Assembly (NCBI GenBank): GCA_900555765.1 | Contig: USMA01000004.1 | Coordinates: 1-14,844, forward strand | Length of the DNA stretch: 14,844 bases | Direction: 5' to 3' | Origin: an uncultured Collinsella sp. | GTDB taxonomy: Bacteria; Actinomycetota; Coriobacteriia; Coriobacteriales; Coriobacteriaceae | Shown: positions 1 through 7,220 of the stretch, piece by piece | Layout: each line of letters starts with the position of its first letter | Position numbering within the stretch: the stretch's first letter is position 1 | Notes under the pieces: generated by a model | Told to the model about the DNA's origin: nothing | What the model saw: the letters and a program-made list of their open reading frames with translations, nothing else | The model's database searches: none | Position numbers and translations under genes: made by a program

Positions 1-711
1 CAGCGCACACAGGGCATCGTAGCCAGTAGCGCCTTCGTTAAAGGTAAAGGTGCCACCAGAGGACACAGGATTGCCCACGGCGCTCGATGTGACCGAAACC
101 GTTACCGTGACGTAGTTGGACTCCTGCGAGCCGCCCTGTCCGCCCGAGGGAGCGCTTCCGCCATTAGAGCTGGAGGCTCCATCAGACGACTGACCGCCGC
201 CCGAAGAAGCCCCGCCAGACACATTGGGAGTATCGCCGGCTACCGTATTATGGGCAGCGGATTTATCTCCAGACTGCTTGCCTTTCTGATCATCTGACTT
301 TTTGCTATCCGAGCTTTTATCCGATTCCTTGTCCGAAGACTCGGAATCGTCCTTGCCGTCGTTCGAACCCTTGGACTCGTCTTTTGCATCATTCGAAGAT
401 TTGGAATCCTTGGAACTGGCCTCGCCCGAAGCGGCAGACGAGCCAGACCCCTTGGAGTCCTTGGTGACGACGCTCTCCCCCGTCACGGTCTGAATGATCC
501 AGTCGATGGACCAGACACCGCTTGTGGAAGGATAGACGAAACCCAGCGAGACGACGATCAGAATGGTGCATGCGGCAGTCAGAACGCCAAGGAGCGCCTT
601 GTGACGAGAGGCGGACGCCGCCGAAGCGGCGCCCTTTTGCTTTGGATCATCGAGCTGGATAAACGAGGAGTCGGGCTGTTGCCCGCTGGTCTCCTTGGGC
701 TTATCGGGCAT
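1..711 (-). CDS. Membrane-anchored DUF4430 (transcobalamin-like) protein, C-terminus outside window
   Basis: The reading frame is open for 237 codons from ATG 711 to the window edge, so the 3' part is missing. Residues 1-36 are polar and presumably cytoplasmic. About 37-60 (KALLGVLTAACTILIVVSLG...) is one hydrophobic segment, an uncleaved signal anchor. About 80-195 is a low-complexity Ser/Asp/Lys then Gly/Ser linker, typical of a wall-spanning stalk. From about 198 (VTVTVSVTSSAVGN...TFNEGATGYDAL) it resembles the first strands of a DUF4430/transcobalamin C-terminal-like domain; that family is linked to corrinoid binding in transcobalamin and intrinsic factor. The start lies inside the end of the upstream gene, giving an 11-base overlap, with AAGGGTG about 7 bases ahead, so translation is probably coupled and under the same cobalamin riboswitch. 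The domain call rests on a partial domain; the membrane-linker architecture is clear. Confidence 0.75.
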   Translation of the reverse strand, partial: MPDKPKETSGQQPDSSFIQLDDPKQKGAASAASASRHKALLGVLTAACTILIVVSLGFVYPSTSGVWSIDWIIQTVTGESVVTKDSKGSGSSAASGEASSKDSKSSNDAKDESKGSNDGKDDSESSDKESDKSSDSKKSDDQKGKQSGDKSAAHNTVAGDTPNVSGGASSGGGQSSDGASSSNGGSAPSGGQGGSQESNYVTVTVSVTSSAVGNPVSSGGTFTFNEGATGYDALCAL

Positions 712-3700
712 TACCGTCACCCTTGCCGCGCTTGGTCAGCACGAAGACGGCGATGAGCGCGAGGCCAATCACGCCGGCGGCGATGCCAACGATGGCGAGC
801 GCATTGGTGCCAGTCTCCTGCTCGGCAGCACTAGAGGACTTCTTAGCAGTGGTCGTGGAAGCAGCACCCGTATCGGACTTGGAATCGGACTTCTTGTCGG
901 ACTTGCTGTCCTTTTTGTCAGACTTCTTCTCGTCCTTCTTATCGGACTTATCGGAGCCCTTCTTTTTGGACTTGTTGTCCTTGGTCTCGCTCTTGGTCGA
1001 CACCGTCGTCTTGGTCACCGGCTTCTTGCCCGGGGCAATAGCGCCGCCCTTCGAGCCGGAGCCGGAACCCGTGCCAGTGCCAGTGCCAGTGCCAGTGCCG
1101 GAACCAGTACCGGTACCAGAACCGCCGCCGCCATTCGAACCAGCGCCGCCATTACCGCCAGGGTTAACGGCATTCTTGGTCCACTTGGCATACAGCGTCA
1201 GATCGGCCGTCACCGGCGTGCTAAAGTCATACGCCTGCGTGCAAGCCTCATCGGTATACCAACCGCCGAAAGTGTAGCCATCGCGCGTCGGATTGGCCGG
1301 CTTGACCAGCTTGCCATCGGCCGTAGCAACAAACTTAGTGTCGCAAGCAGACCCGCCGTTGGAGTTAAAGGCAACCGTCCAAGACTCGACAGCTCCAAGT
1401 TTAAACAGCGTGCCCGAATCATTAATGTAGTAGAGATTGCCAGAAGCATCGGCAATGACCGGAGAGTCACAGTACTGGTAATGGCCAGCCGCATCATAAA
1501 TCTGCGTCGCCCCTGCATCGCCGAGCGTATAGCGATACACGCCACCACCAGCAGAGTAGTTGACGTAATCCTTGCTATCCGCGCTGTTAACGGTGAAGTA
1601 CACATAGGTCTTGCCGCCCTGAACACTCACCAGCGGAGTAGCAGCAATACCGTTGAGGCCAGCCGGCAGCGCCTTGCCGTCGGCAGCAGCGACCATCGTG
1701 GTCTTACCCGTCTTCAGGTTATAGAGAACCAGAGCAGAGCCCGTAGCCGTCTGTCCGCCGACAATCAGATTGTCACCAAACACCGCAGGGGCGCTCAGAT
1801 TATTCGTAAGGCCCAGATCAACCGTCTTCTGCTCGCTCAGTACGCCCTTCGCCGAAAGCGAAATCACATGGAGCTTTCCGTCGTGTGTCATCTGATAGAA
1901 GGTCGAACCATTAGACGGATCGGCAATGCAATCGGCATTTGCGACAACGCCGAGCTTTATGGTCGAAATGACATCGCCCGTCGTCTTATCAATGCACTTA
2001 AGCGTGCCCGCGCTCGTAGGAACAATGGTGTACTTATCCGTCAGCGCAGCGCCAGTCCAATAATAGCCCTCGGAAGCGTCAATGTTCTGCCAAGAGACTT
2101 CGCCCGTGGCAATCTTGATACGCTTAAGGGAGCCGTTGCCGTAGGTCGCGTTGTAGTTCTCATCATACGAAATATCGACCGTACCAACATAGACGTACTC
2201 GCCGTCCGAAACGACGGTGCAGGAGCTCTGCGTCAAGTCCGTCAAACCGGGCGTCAGCCACTTGCAGATCAGCTTGTCTGCAGTAATCGCCTGGACCGCA
2301 CCGCCGTTGAGCGGAACGATGATAAGGCCATTGGTATAGATCGGACGAGAGGTATAGCTCACCTTGGAGGCAAGCGGCGCAGAGGCAACCTTTTTGCCCG
2401 TGGACGAATCGATCTTAATGAGCTCGTTCTCGGTCGCAATATACACAAAGCCGTTAGCGATGACAGGTTCGCTGCAGTTGGCATACTGCTGACCAGACTC
2501 GGCCTTCCAATCGAAGGCCCACTTAAGACCGGCAGCCTGCGCAGGCGTCTTGGCATCCGTTACGGTCGAACCGTTGCCACTGTTGCCGTAGCCGGCCCAC
2601 TCGGCATCCCAATCAGGAGTCGTCGCACTCGGGTCCACGACAATCTTGTCGGGATCGGGCATGGGCGAGTCATCGGTCGTATAGGCAAGCGTAACCTTAT
2701 CGCCACTCTTGAGCGTAATCTGATTGGCGCAGAGTAAGGAGGGCTCTCCATTGATATACAGGTGCCAATATTTATTGGTCGTAGCATCCCAGACATACGG
2801 CTTGTGATCGAACGGCGAAGAAACGGAATTGAGGACCCAGTATGCACCACTCTGGGAGGCCTTGTAATCAACGCGCTTTGCCTTCAGAACCGTCTCAATG
2901 AAATCCTGAGCCGTAGAGCCTTCGGGCAGAGAAACGTTGCTTGCCGAGCCCCAGCGAGTATTGTTGCCGTTGACATCGGGACCGATAACATCGACAGAAC
3001 CAAGAACCTGGCCAGGAAGGGCATCGGCGTCAGCACCATACATAAAGGTGACGGCGTCACCCTCTTGGAGCTCATAGGCACCGGCGCCGGCGTCGGCGAA
3101 CTTGCCATTTACGTAGAAGCGCCAATAGCTATTGGTCGCAGCATCCCAGCCATAGGACTTACCATCGAACGGCGAATAAATGCCGTTGAGGAACCAGCCC
3201 CAAGACGATTCGCCAGCATCGAGAGTAAGGCCGGTCTGCTCAAGGAGCTCCTTAGCAGTGGAGCCTGCCTTGAGGCTCGTCTGGCCCGTCGAAGCCCAAA
3301 CCTGCTGCTTGCCGTCCTTGTCCTTACCAAGTACCTGAACGGAAGCATGGACGGAATCAGAGGGCAACTGGTCGCCCCAGCCACCGTAGAACCACGTAAC
3401 GGTATCGCCAGCATGAATGGTGACATTGTCTGCCGTGTAGTCGCTCGGCTTGCCGTTGATAAACAGCTGCCAATAGGTCGAATAATCGAGCGGCGTACCC
3501 AGCTCAACGCCGTTGTACTTAAGGCTCAGAATGAAGGAGCCCGCAGCAACGGCGTCAATATCATTCGCCTCGAGCGCGACCTTCGTAAGGTCAAGCGCGC
3601 TCGAACCGGACGTCACCACATACTGCGCGTTATCGACCCAAGTCTGAGTCTTGCCCTGGGCATCGCGACCAATGACGGTCACATTCGCAGCAAGCTGGTC

Positions 3701-4582
3701 CTTAACGACAGGGGACGAGCTACCAGCCGTATAGGCAAACTCAATCTTCTGCCCCTGGGTGAGCTTGACGCTGCTCGCGCCAACCGAGGAAGACGCGCCG
3801 TCGACGAACAGCTGCCAGTAGGCATGAGTCGTCGGATCGTAGGCAAGCGTGCGGCCATCGCTCGGGGATGTGATGCTTTCGAGGTAGAAACCGTATGCCG
3901 TGTTCGGATCGTACTTCGCCTTGAAGCCCGTCTTCTGCTGCAGCTTAATGAAGGCATCCGCAGCCGTCGCGCCCTCGTCGAGCTTGAGCTGCGTAGGTGC
4001 CACCCAGGTCTGAGCCTTGCCGTCGGCATCGGTGCCGATAATCGAGAACGAGACCTCGACTTGCTTCTTGGCGACATCGCCGGTTTCTGTCGGGTTCTCT
4101 GTCTGGACGGCAGTCGCGGCGGCAGATCCTGCTTGGCCAGCGGATGCCGTCGAAGACTGCTCGCTCGTGGCAGGGCTCTCCCCCGTCGCCGAGCCTTCGT
4201 CGCCAGTTGCCGCCTCTGTAGTGGCGGCACTAGCTGCAGGCGCGCTCCCGGAATCCGAAACCTCGGCGCCGCGCTGCGCAGCGGTACCGCCCGCAAGCGC
4301 TGCGTCCTCGCCCGGCGTTGCAGCCTGAACCACAGCGTCGGTAATGCCCTCGGCGCCCTCGGCCCACAGCTGAGCCGGCGTGGTGCCAAAGGCCATCGCG
4401 AAGGCCAGGAATGCCACCAGGCAGCGCTTGGCTACACCGCGTGCAATCGCGCCACTGCGATGCAACGAGGCGCGCTCACGCTCGTCCTCAAACATATCCA
4501 TTTGTCCCCCATTGTCTGTACTTGGAGCGTTGCCTTGAGGCTGCCCCACGTCATCGCGCATGTTGCGCTCGAGTTCCCCCAT
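701..4582 (-). CDS. Cell-surface protein: four transcobalamin-like (DUF4430) domains + PQQ beta-propeller + InlB B-repeat
   Basis: The protein has 1293 residues. ATG 4582 is chosen because AAGGAGGA lies 5 bases upstream; an in-frame TTG at 4645 falls inside the riboswitch. Residues 1-53 are polar; 54-76 form a signal peptide or anchor (CLVAFLAFAMAFGTTPAQLWA). After an Ala/Ser/Thr linker come four DUF4430-like repeats at about 174-286, 299-400, 412-516 and 527-635. Each ends in a YWxxxxxxG motif (YWQLFVDG, YWQLFING, YWRFYVNG, YWHLYING); three carry SP(S/F)D before it, and repeat 2 lacks this. Residues 684-1064 are a PQQ/WD-like propeller (DSSTGKKVAS, KIATGEVSWQ, DKTTGDVIST, NLKTGKTTM blades). 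Residues 1066-1136 are an InlB-type B-repeat (FNSNGG...GYTFGGWYTD...LYAKW). A Gly/Thr tract and a Lys/Ser/Asp tract follow, then a TM helix at about 1260-1283 and a basic tail. The riboswitch and the domain family suggest corrinoid capture at the surface; this is inferred. Alternatively the propeller and B-repeat serve adhesion. Confidence 0.88.
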   Translation of the reverse strand: MGELERNMRDDVGQPQGNAPSTDNGGQMDMFEDERERASLHRSGAIARGVAKRCLVAFLAFAMAFGTTPAQLWAEGAEGITDAVVQAATPGEDAALAGGTAAQRGAEVSDSGSAPAASAATTEAATGDEGSATGESPATSEQSSTASAGQAGSAAATAVQTENPTETGDVAKKQVEVSFSIIGTDADGKAQTWVAPTQLKLDEGATAADAFIKLQQKTGFKAKYDPNTAYGFYLESITSPSDGRTLAYDPTTHAYWQLFVDGASSSVGASSVKLTQGQKIEFAYTAGSSSPVVKDQLAANVTVIGRDAQGKTQTWVDNAQYVVTSGSSALDLTKVALEANDIDAVAAGSFILSLKYNGVELGTPLDYSTYWQLFINGKPSDYTADNVTIHAGDTVTWFYGGWGDQLPSDSVHASVQVLGKDKDGKQQVWASTGQTSLKAGSTAKELLEQTGLTLDAGESSWGWFLNGIYSPFDGKSYGWDAATNSYWRFYVNGKFADAGAGAYELQEGDAVTFMYGADADALPGQVLGSVDVIGPDVNGNNTRWGSASNVSLPEGSTAQDFIETVLKAKRVDYKASQSGAYWVLNSVSSPFDHKPYVWDATTNKYWHLYINGEPSLLCANQITLKSGDKVTLAYTTDDSPMPDPDKIVVDPSATTPDWDAEWAGYGNSGNGSTVTDAKTPAQAAGLKWAFDWKAESGQQYANCSEPVIANGFVYIATENELIKIDSSTGKKVASAPLASKVSYTSRPIYTNGLIIVPLNGGAVQAITADKLICKWLTPGLTDLTQSSCTVVSDGEYVYVGTVDISYDENYNATYGNGSLKRIKIATGEVSWQNIDASEGYYWTGAALTDKYTIVPTSAGTLKCIDKTTGDVISTIKLGVVANADCIADPSNGSTFYQMTHDGKLHVISLSAKGVLSEQKTVDLGLTNNLSAPAVFGDNLIVGGQTATGSALVLYNLKTGKTTMVAAADGKALPAGLNGIAATPLVSVQGGKTYVYFTVNSADSKDYVNYSAGGGVYRYTLGDAGATQIYDAAGHYQYCDSPVIADASGNLYYINDSGTLFKLGAVESWTVAFNSNGGSACDTKFVATADGKLVKPANPTRDGYTFGGWYTDEACTQAYDFSTPVTADLTLYAKWTKNAVNPGGNGGAGSNGGGGSGTGTGSGTGTGTGTGTGSGSGSKGGAIAPGKKPVTKTTVSTKSETKDNKSKKKGSDKSDKKDEKKSDKKDSKSDKKSDSKSDTGAASTTTAKKSSSAAEQETGTNALAIVGIAAGVIGLALIAVFVLTKRGKGDGNAR
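1071..1124. repeat. Hexanucleotide tandem repeat encoding a Gly-Thr/Ser tract
   Basis: Nine consecutive 6-base units, four gtgcca then variants (gtgccg, gaacca, gtaccg, gtacca, gaaccg), encode the Gly-Thr/Gly-Ser linker between the B-repeat and the Lys/Asp-rich tract of the surface protein. Because the unit is a multiple of three, slippage would change stalk length without breaking the frame. Confidence 0.85.
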
Positions 4583-4587
4583 CGGGG

Positions 4588-4595
4588 TCCTCCTT
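4588..4595 (-). promoter_or_regulatory. Shine-Dalgarno site deciding the start of the riboswitch-controlled gene
   Basis: On the minus strand this reads AAGGAGGA, five bases before ATG 4582. It fixes the start and would be the target of any translational switch, because the riboswitch 3' end (transcript CCUCCC, about 4649-4654) contains a matching CCUCC. Confidence 0.8.
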
Positions 4596-4644
4596 CCCTC
4601 CAGAGCCCTATGCACACCGGCGGCATACGCCGCAGCCGCATGCA

Positions 4645-4817
4645 AGATGGGAGGCGATCCGACTTAACCTTAACGGCTCAGGCGTGCCGTCCGATCTGCG
4701 ACGCGAACATCCCGAGCCAAGAGGAATTACGGTTACTGGTACAGCCGGGGACTTGCACCCCGATTCTCCCAAACGCGCAGGAAAACCGCGCATTCGTGCG
4801 TCTCCGCACCACCATCT
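4645..4817 (-). ncRNA. Cobalamin riboswitch
   Basis: Read on the minus strand, the segment carries the conserved core of cobalamin riboswitches. GGGGUGCAAGUCCCC (rc of 4747-4761) is followed by GCUGUACCAGUAACCG (rc of 4730-4745), matching the family's GGTGCAAxTCC...CTGT...GTAA pattern. A B12-box-like AAGUCGGAUCGCCUC (rc of 4651-4665) lies near the 3' end. P1 closes perfectly: AGAUGG (rc of 4812-4817) pairs with CCAUCU (rc of 4645-4650). The aptamer ends about 60 bases before the start codon of the DUF4430/propeller gene. No hairpin followed by a U-run lies between them, so control is more likely translational. Cobalamin aptamers normally repress uptake and synthesis genes when B12 is plentiful. 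Confidence 0.9.
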
Positions 4818-4826
4818 AGGCCATCG

Positions 4827-4855
4827 ATTAAAACCGTCAACATGCTATCACGCAA
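4827..4855 (-). promoter_or_regulatory. Putative promoter of the riboswitch transcript
   Basis: On the minus strand TTGCGT (4855-4850) and TTTAAT (4832-4827) are separated by 17 bases. The -10 matches TATAAT at five of six positions; the -35 is weak. A start about 7 bases downstream would place the 5' end just before riboswitch stem P1, which supports the assignment. Confidence 0.45.
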
Positions 4856-4881
4856 AAGGGCCTCGCACGCAGGAGAAGCCC
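4854..4881 (-). terminator. Rho-independent terminator after the AarF-family gene
   Basis: On the minus strand GGGCTTC (rc of 4875-4881) can pair with GAGGCCC (rc of 4858-4864), including one G-U, around a 10-base loop. TTTT follows directly (rc of 4854-4857). It lies about 50 bases beyond the kinase stop codon and just before the putative riboswitch promoter, so it separates the two transcripts. Confidence 0.55.
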
Positions 4882-4932
4882 AAGGTAAAAGCTATTGTTT
4901 GCGAAAGGAAAATGCGGTGACGGTCGCAGCCT

Positions 4933-6696
4933 CTAGTGCTTGCCGCCGTGGCTGTTGAGCCAGATATTGCGGCCCAGCATGAGCGCCAGCACCAGCGCAC
5001 TCACGTAGCCCATAAAGCCAATGACTGGGATACCAAACACAACCGGCTCGATGCGTGCGTAGTACACCACCGACGAACCGATAAACAGACCGGCGATAAC
5101 GATAGCCATCGACATGCGGTCGATAATTCCACCCAGCTGTCGCAGCGCCTTATCGCTGCTCATGATCTGCGTGTTCACCTTAAGCTGCCCGCGTGTGAGC
5201 ATACGCGAAGCCAGCCCCAGGTACTCAGCCGCCTCGAGTGAGCCCTTCGCCGCGCGATAACTGCTCGCGGCAAAGTCGCGGCTCATCTCGCGCATGCGGG
5301 CATAGGTGCTCTTCTCGTTTTTGATATGAGCCTGAATGATCTGGATCATGTTGACGTTGGGCATGTACTCGGTCAGCAAACCCTCGAGCGTCACCATGCC
5401 GCGGGCGAACATCGTCACCACGCTCGGCAGCTCAACGTCATTTTTGCGCGCCAGATTGAGCAGCGAGGTCAAAAACTCGCCGATATCCAGGTCTTTAAGG
5501 TCGAGCCCGGCAAAGTCGGCAACAATAAAGTCCAAGTCGGACAAAAAGGCCGAATGGTCAAGCTCGGCCGAATCGCCGCGCGTCACGGCAAAGCGCATGA
5601 GCGAATCCTTGAGCTTGGGCACGTCGCCCTCGGCCACGGCGAAAATCATGTCCTTGACGATACCGCGGTCGTGGCTCGACATGCGTCCGACCATACCCAA
5701 GTCGATAAAGTAAACGATGCCGTCCTTGAGGATGATATTTCCCGCATGCGGGTCAGCATGGAAAAAGCCGTCGTCGAGCACCTGCGTCGAGTAGTCCTCG
5801 ACAATCGCGGCACCTATCTTTTCCAAGTCATAGCCCTCGGCCACTAAGCGTTCAGGATCGGCGATCGAAATGCCGTCGACGTAGTCCATAACCACCACGT
5901 GCTCGGTGCACAGGTCCAGATAGGATTTAGGACACGTCACGCCATGAACGCTCTTATGGAACTCGTAGAAGTCGTTGAGGTTTTTGGCCTCGGCCAAAAA
6001 GTTGGTCTCCTCGCGAAACGAGGTCCACAACTCCTCGACTACGCCGTGCAGGTCAACGAATTGATCGGTGTTGACGAACTTGGAAACGATACGCACCACC
6101 GAGCGGATGATATCGATGTCCTGTGCCATAACCTGCTGCGCACCGGGGCGCTGCACCTTGACGGCCACGTCCTCGCCCGTCACCAGACGAGCGCGGTGCA
6201 CCTGCGCGAGCGATGCGCTACCAAGCGGATTGGGGTCGATCGCATCGAACATCTCCCCCAGGCGCAGGCCGTATTCTTCTTCCAGGCAACTGAGTACGAC
6301 CTCGTACGGCACCGGCTCCACGTCGGAGCGCAGACGACGCAGCTCGTCGCAAAAGCGCTGCGGCAGAATCTCGGACCGGTTGGCCAAAATCTGCCCCATC
6401 TTGTCGAACATGGGGCCGAGTTCCTCGAGCAGGCGGCGCAAACGAACCGGCGTGAGGTTATCCCACACGCGGTACTTTTTGACCAGGCGAACAATCTGCC
6501 CAATGCGTTCGCGACGACCCGCCGGCGTGAGCTGGTATTCCTCGTCCGGCGCCATCGCGTCGGGCTCCTCGGGGACCATATCGACAGCGCGCGGCTTCTT
6601 GCGAGCGCCCGAGACGACGGCATCGACCTCATCGACAACCGCCGCCTCGTCACCCAAGGGATCTAGATTGTTGTAATCGGTGGTGGAATCTGCCAT
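4933..6696 (-). CDS. AarF/UbiB (ABC1) family atypical protein kinase-like membrane protein
   Basis: The protein has 587 residues. The family's hallmarks are present in order: the N-terminal KxGQ motif (K99-M-G-Q102), an Ala/Ser-rich nucleotide loop (GSASLAQVH, 159-167), the VAVKVQRPG lysine (K180), the catalytic-loop HADPHAGN (313-320) and the DLG metal-binding Asp (D332). Two hydrophobic segments at about 527-545 and 551-575 anchor the C-terminus in the membrane, as in UbiB/ADCK proteins. Residues 1-55 are an acidic, poorly conserved extension. Members act as ATPases or kinases linked to ubiquinone or isoprenoid-lipid metabolism; the substrate here is unknown, and no quinone biosynthesis gene is in view. 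It follows the phasin-like gene by 8 bases, in the same operon, and ends before a terminator. The family call is secure; the biological role is not. Confidence 0.93.
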   Translation of the reverse strand: MADSTTDYNNLDPLGDEAAVVDEVDAVVSGARKKPRAVDMVPEEPDAMAPDEEYQLTPAGRRERIGQIVRLVKKYRVWDNLTPVRLRRLLEELGPMFDKMGQILANRSEILPQRFCDELRRLRSDVEPVPYEVVLSCLEEEYGLRLGEMFDAIDPNPLGSASLAQVHRARLVTGEDVAVKVQRPGAQQVMAQDIDIIRSVVRIVSKFVNTDQFVDLHGVVEELWTSFREETNFLAEAKNLNDFYEFHKSVHGVTCPKSYLDLCTEHVVVMDYVDGISIADPERLVAEGYDLEKIGAAIVEDYSTQVLDDGFFHADPHAGNIILKDGIVYFIDLGMVGRMSSHDRGIVKDMIFAVAEGDVPKLKDSLMRFAVTRGDSAELDHSAFLSDLDFIVADFAGLDLKDLDIGEFLTSLLNLARKNDVELPSVVTMFARGMVTLEGLLTEYMPNVNMIQIIQAHIKNEKSTYARMREMSRDFAASSYRAAKGSLEAAEYLGLASRMLTRGQLKVNTQIMSSDKALRQLGGIIDRMSMAIVIAGLFIGSSVVYYARIEPVVFGIPVIGFMGYVSALVLALMLGRNIWLNSHGGKH

Positions 6697-6704
6697 CTAC
6701 GCTG

Positions 6705-7121
6705 CTACTCGGCCTCTTCGGTATCCTTCGCATCGTCGGGCCCAACGGACTCGACGGGCACCGAGGTCACGTTGTCCTCGACCGAATCGACGATGTCGCG
6801 TACATGAGCCAGGAAGGCCGTGCGCTCGGGGGCGGTCATAACGCGGACGCGGGCAAGGATGAGCTCGTCGAGCACGCGCTGGGCCGCGGTCTCGCCCTGC
6901 ATGCCCAAGCGCTCGGTCAGATCGGAGATGGTACCGCCGGCCTGCTCGAACATGTCGGACACACTGCGGGCGATATCGGGGGTGGCGGTGTCCTTGCGGA
7001 CCTGCTCGCCCTTGGTACTGAGGTCGTCGAGAACCTTCTTGCTGCCCTCGACGGCAACGGCGGCAGCGCCAAAGCCAACGTTGATGGCGCCGTTAACAAG
7101 CTGATCGAGTTTCATAACCAT
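6705..7121 (-). CDS. Phasin-like small alpha-helical protein
   Basis: The protein has 138 residues. ATG 7121 has GGAG about 7 bases upstream; an in-frame TTG at 7133 overlaps that site and ATG 7115 is a further alternative. The N-terminus (MVMKLDQLVNGAINVGFGAAAVAVEGSKKVLDDL) is an amphipathic, alanine-rich stretch. A long predicted helix follows (GEQVRKD...SDMFEQAGG...LTERLG), then a segment rich in Val/Arg/Ala, and an acidic tail (DDAKDTEEAE). There are no cysteines and no signal peptide. This composition resembles phasin-type or polyhydroxyalkanoate-regulator-like coiled-coil proteins, which in other bacteria can sit next to AarF-family genes. It is probably translated together with the kinase 8 bases downstream. 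No PHA synthase is in the window, so a true granule role is unproven; it may be a partner or regulator of the kinase. Confidence 0.75.
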   Translation of the reverse strand: MVMKLDQLVNGAINVGFGAAAVAVEGSKKVLDDLSTKGEQVRKDTATPDIARSVSDMFEQAGGTISDLTERLGMQGETAAQRVLDELILARVRVMTAPERTAFLAHVRDIVDSVEDNVTSVPVESVGPDDAKDTEEAE

Positions 7122-7220
7122 GGTTGTCTCCAATCACAAACAACTGCATTGGCGTTCTTGTACCCAAGATTGAGTGAAAGCGACAAAGCGTTTTAGCACT
7201 ATTCGATCGACGGGAAATCC

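Noticed and set aside
735..815. Sortase motif at the end of the propeller protein (EQETGT before the TM segment)
   Set aside because: It lacks the Leu-Pro/Ala core expected of LPxTG or LAxTG; a simple TM anchor with a basic tail explains it.
4583..4645. TTG start at 4645 for the surface protein
   Set aside because: It lies inside riboswitch stem P1; ATG 4582 has an ideal ribosome site.
695..4819. Two long plus-strand open frames (695-2737 and 2762-4819) opposite the surface protein gene
   Set aside because: Composition is Arg/Leu/Ile-rich without any domain pattern; the opposite strand has clear domains, ribosome site and riboswitch. They are antisense shadows of a GC-rich gene.
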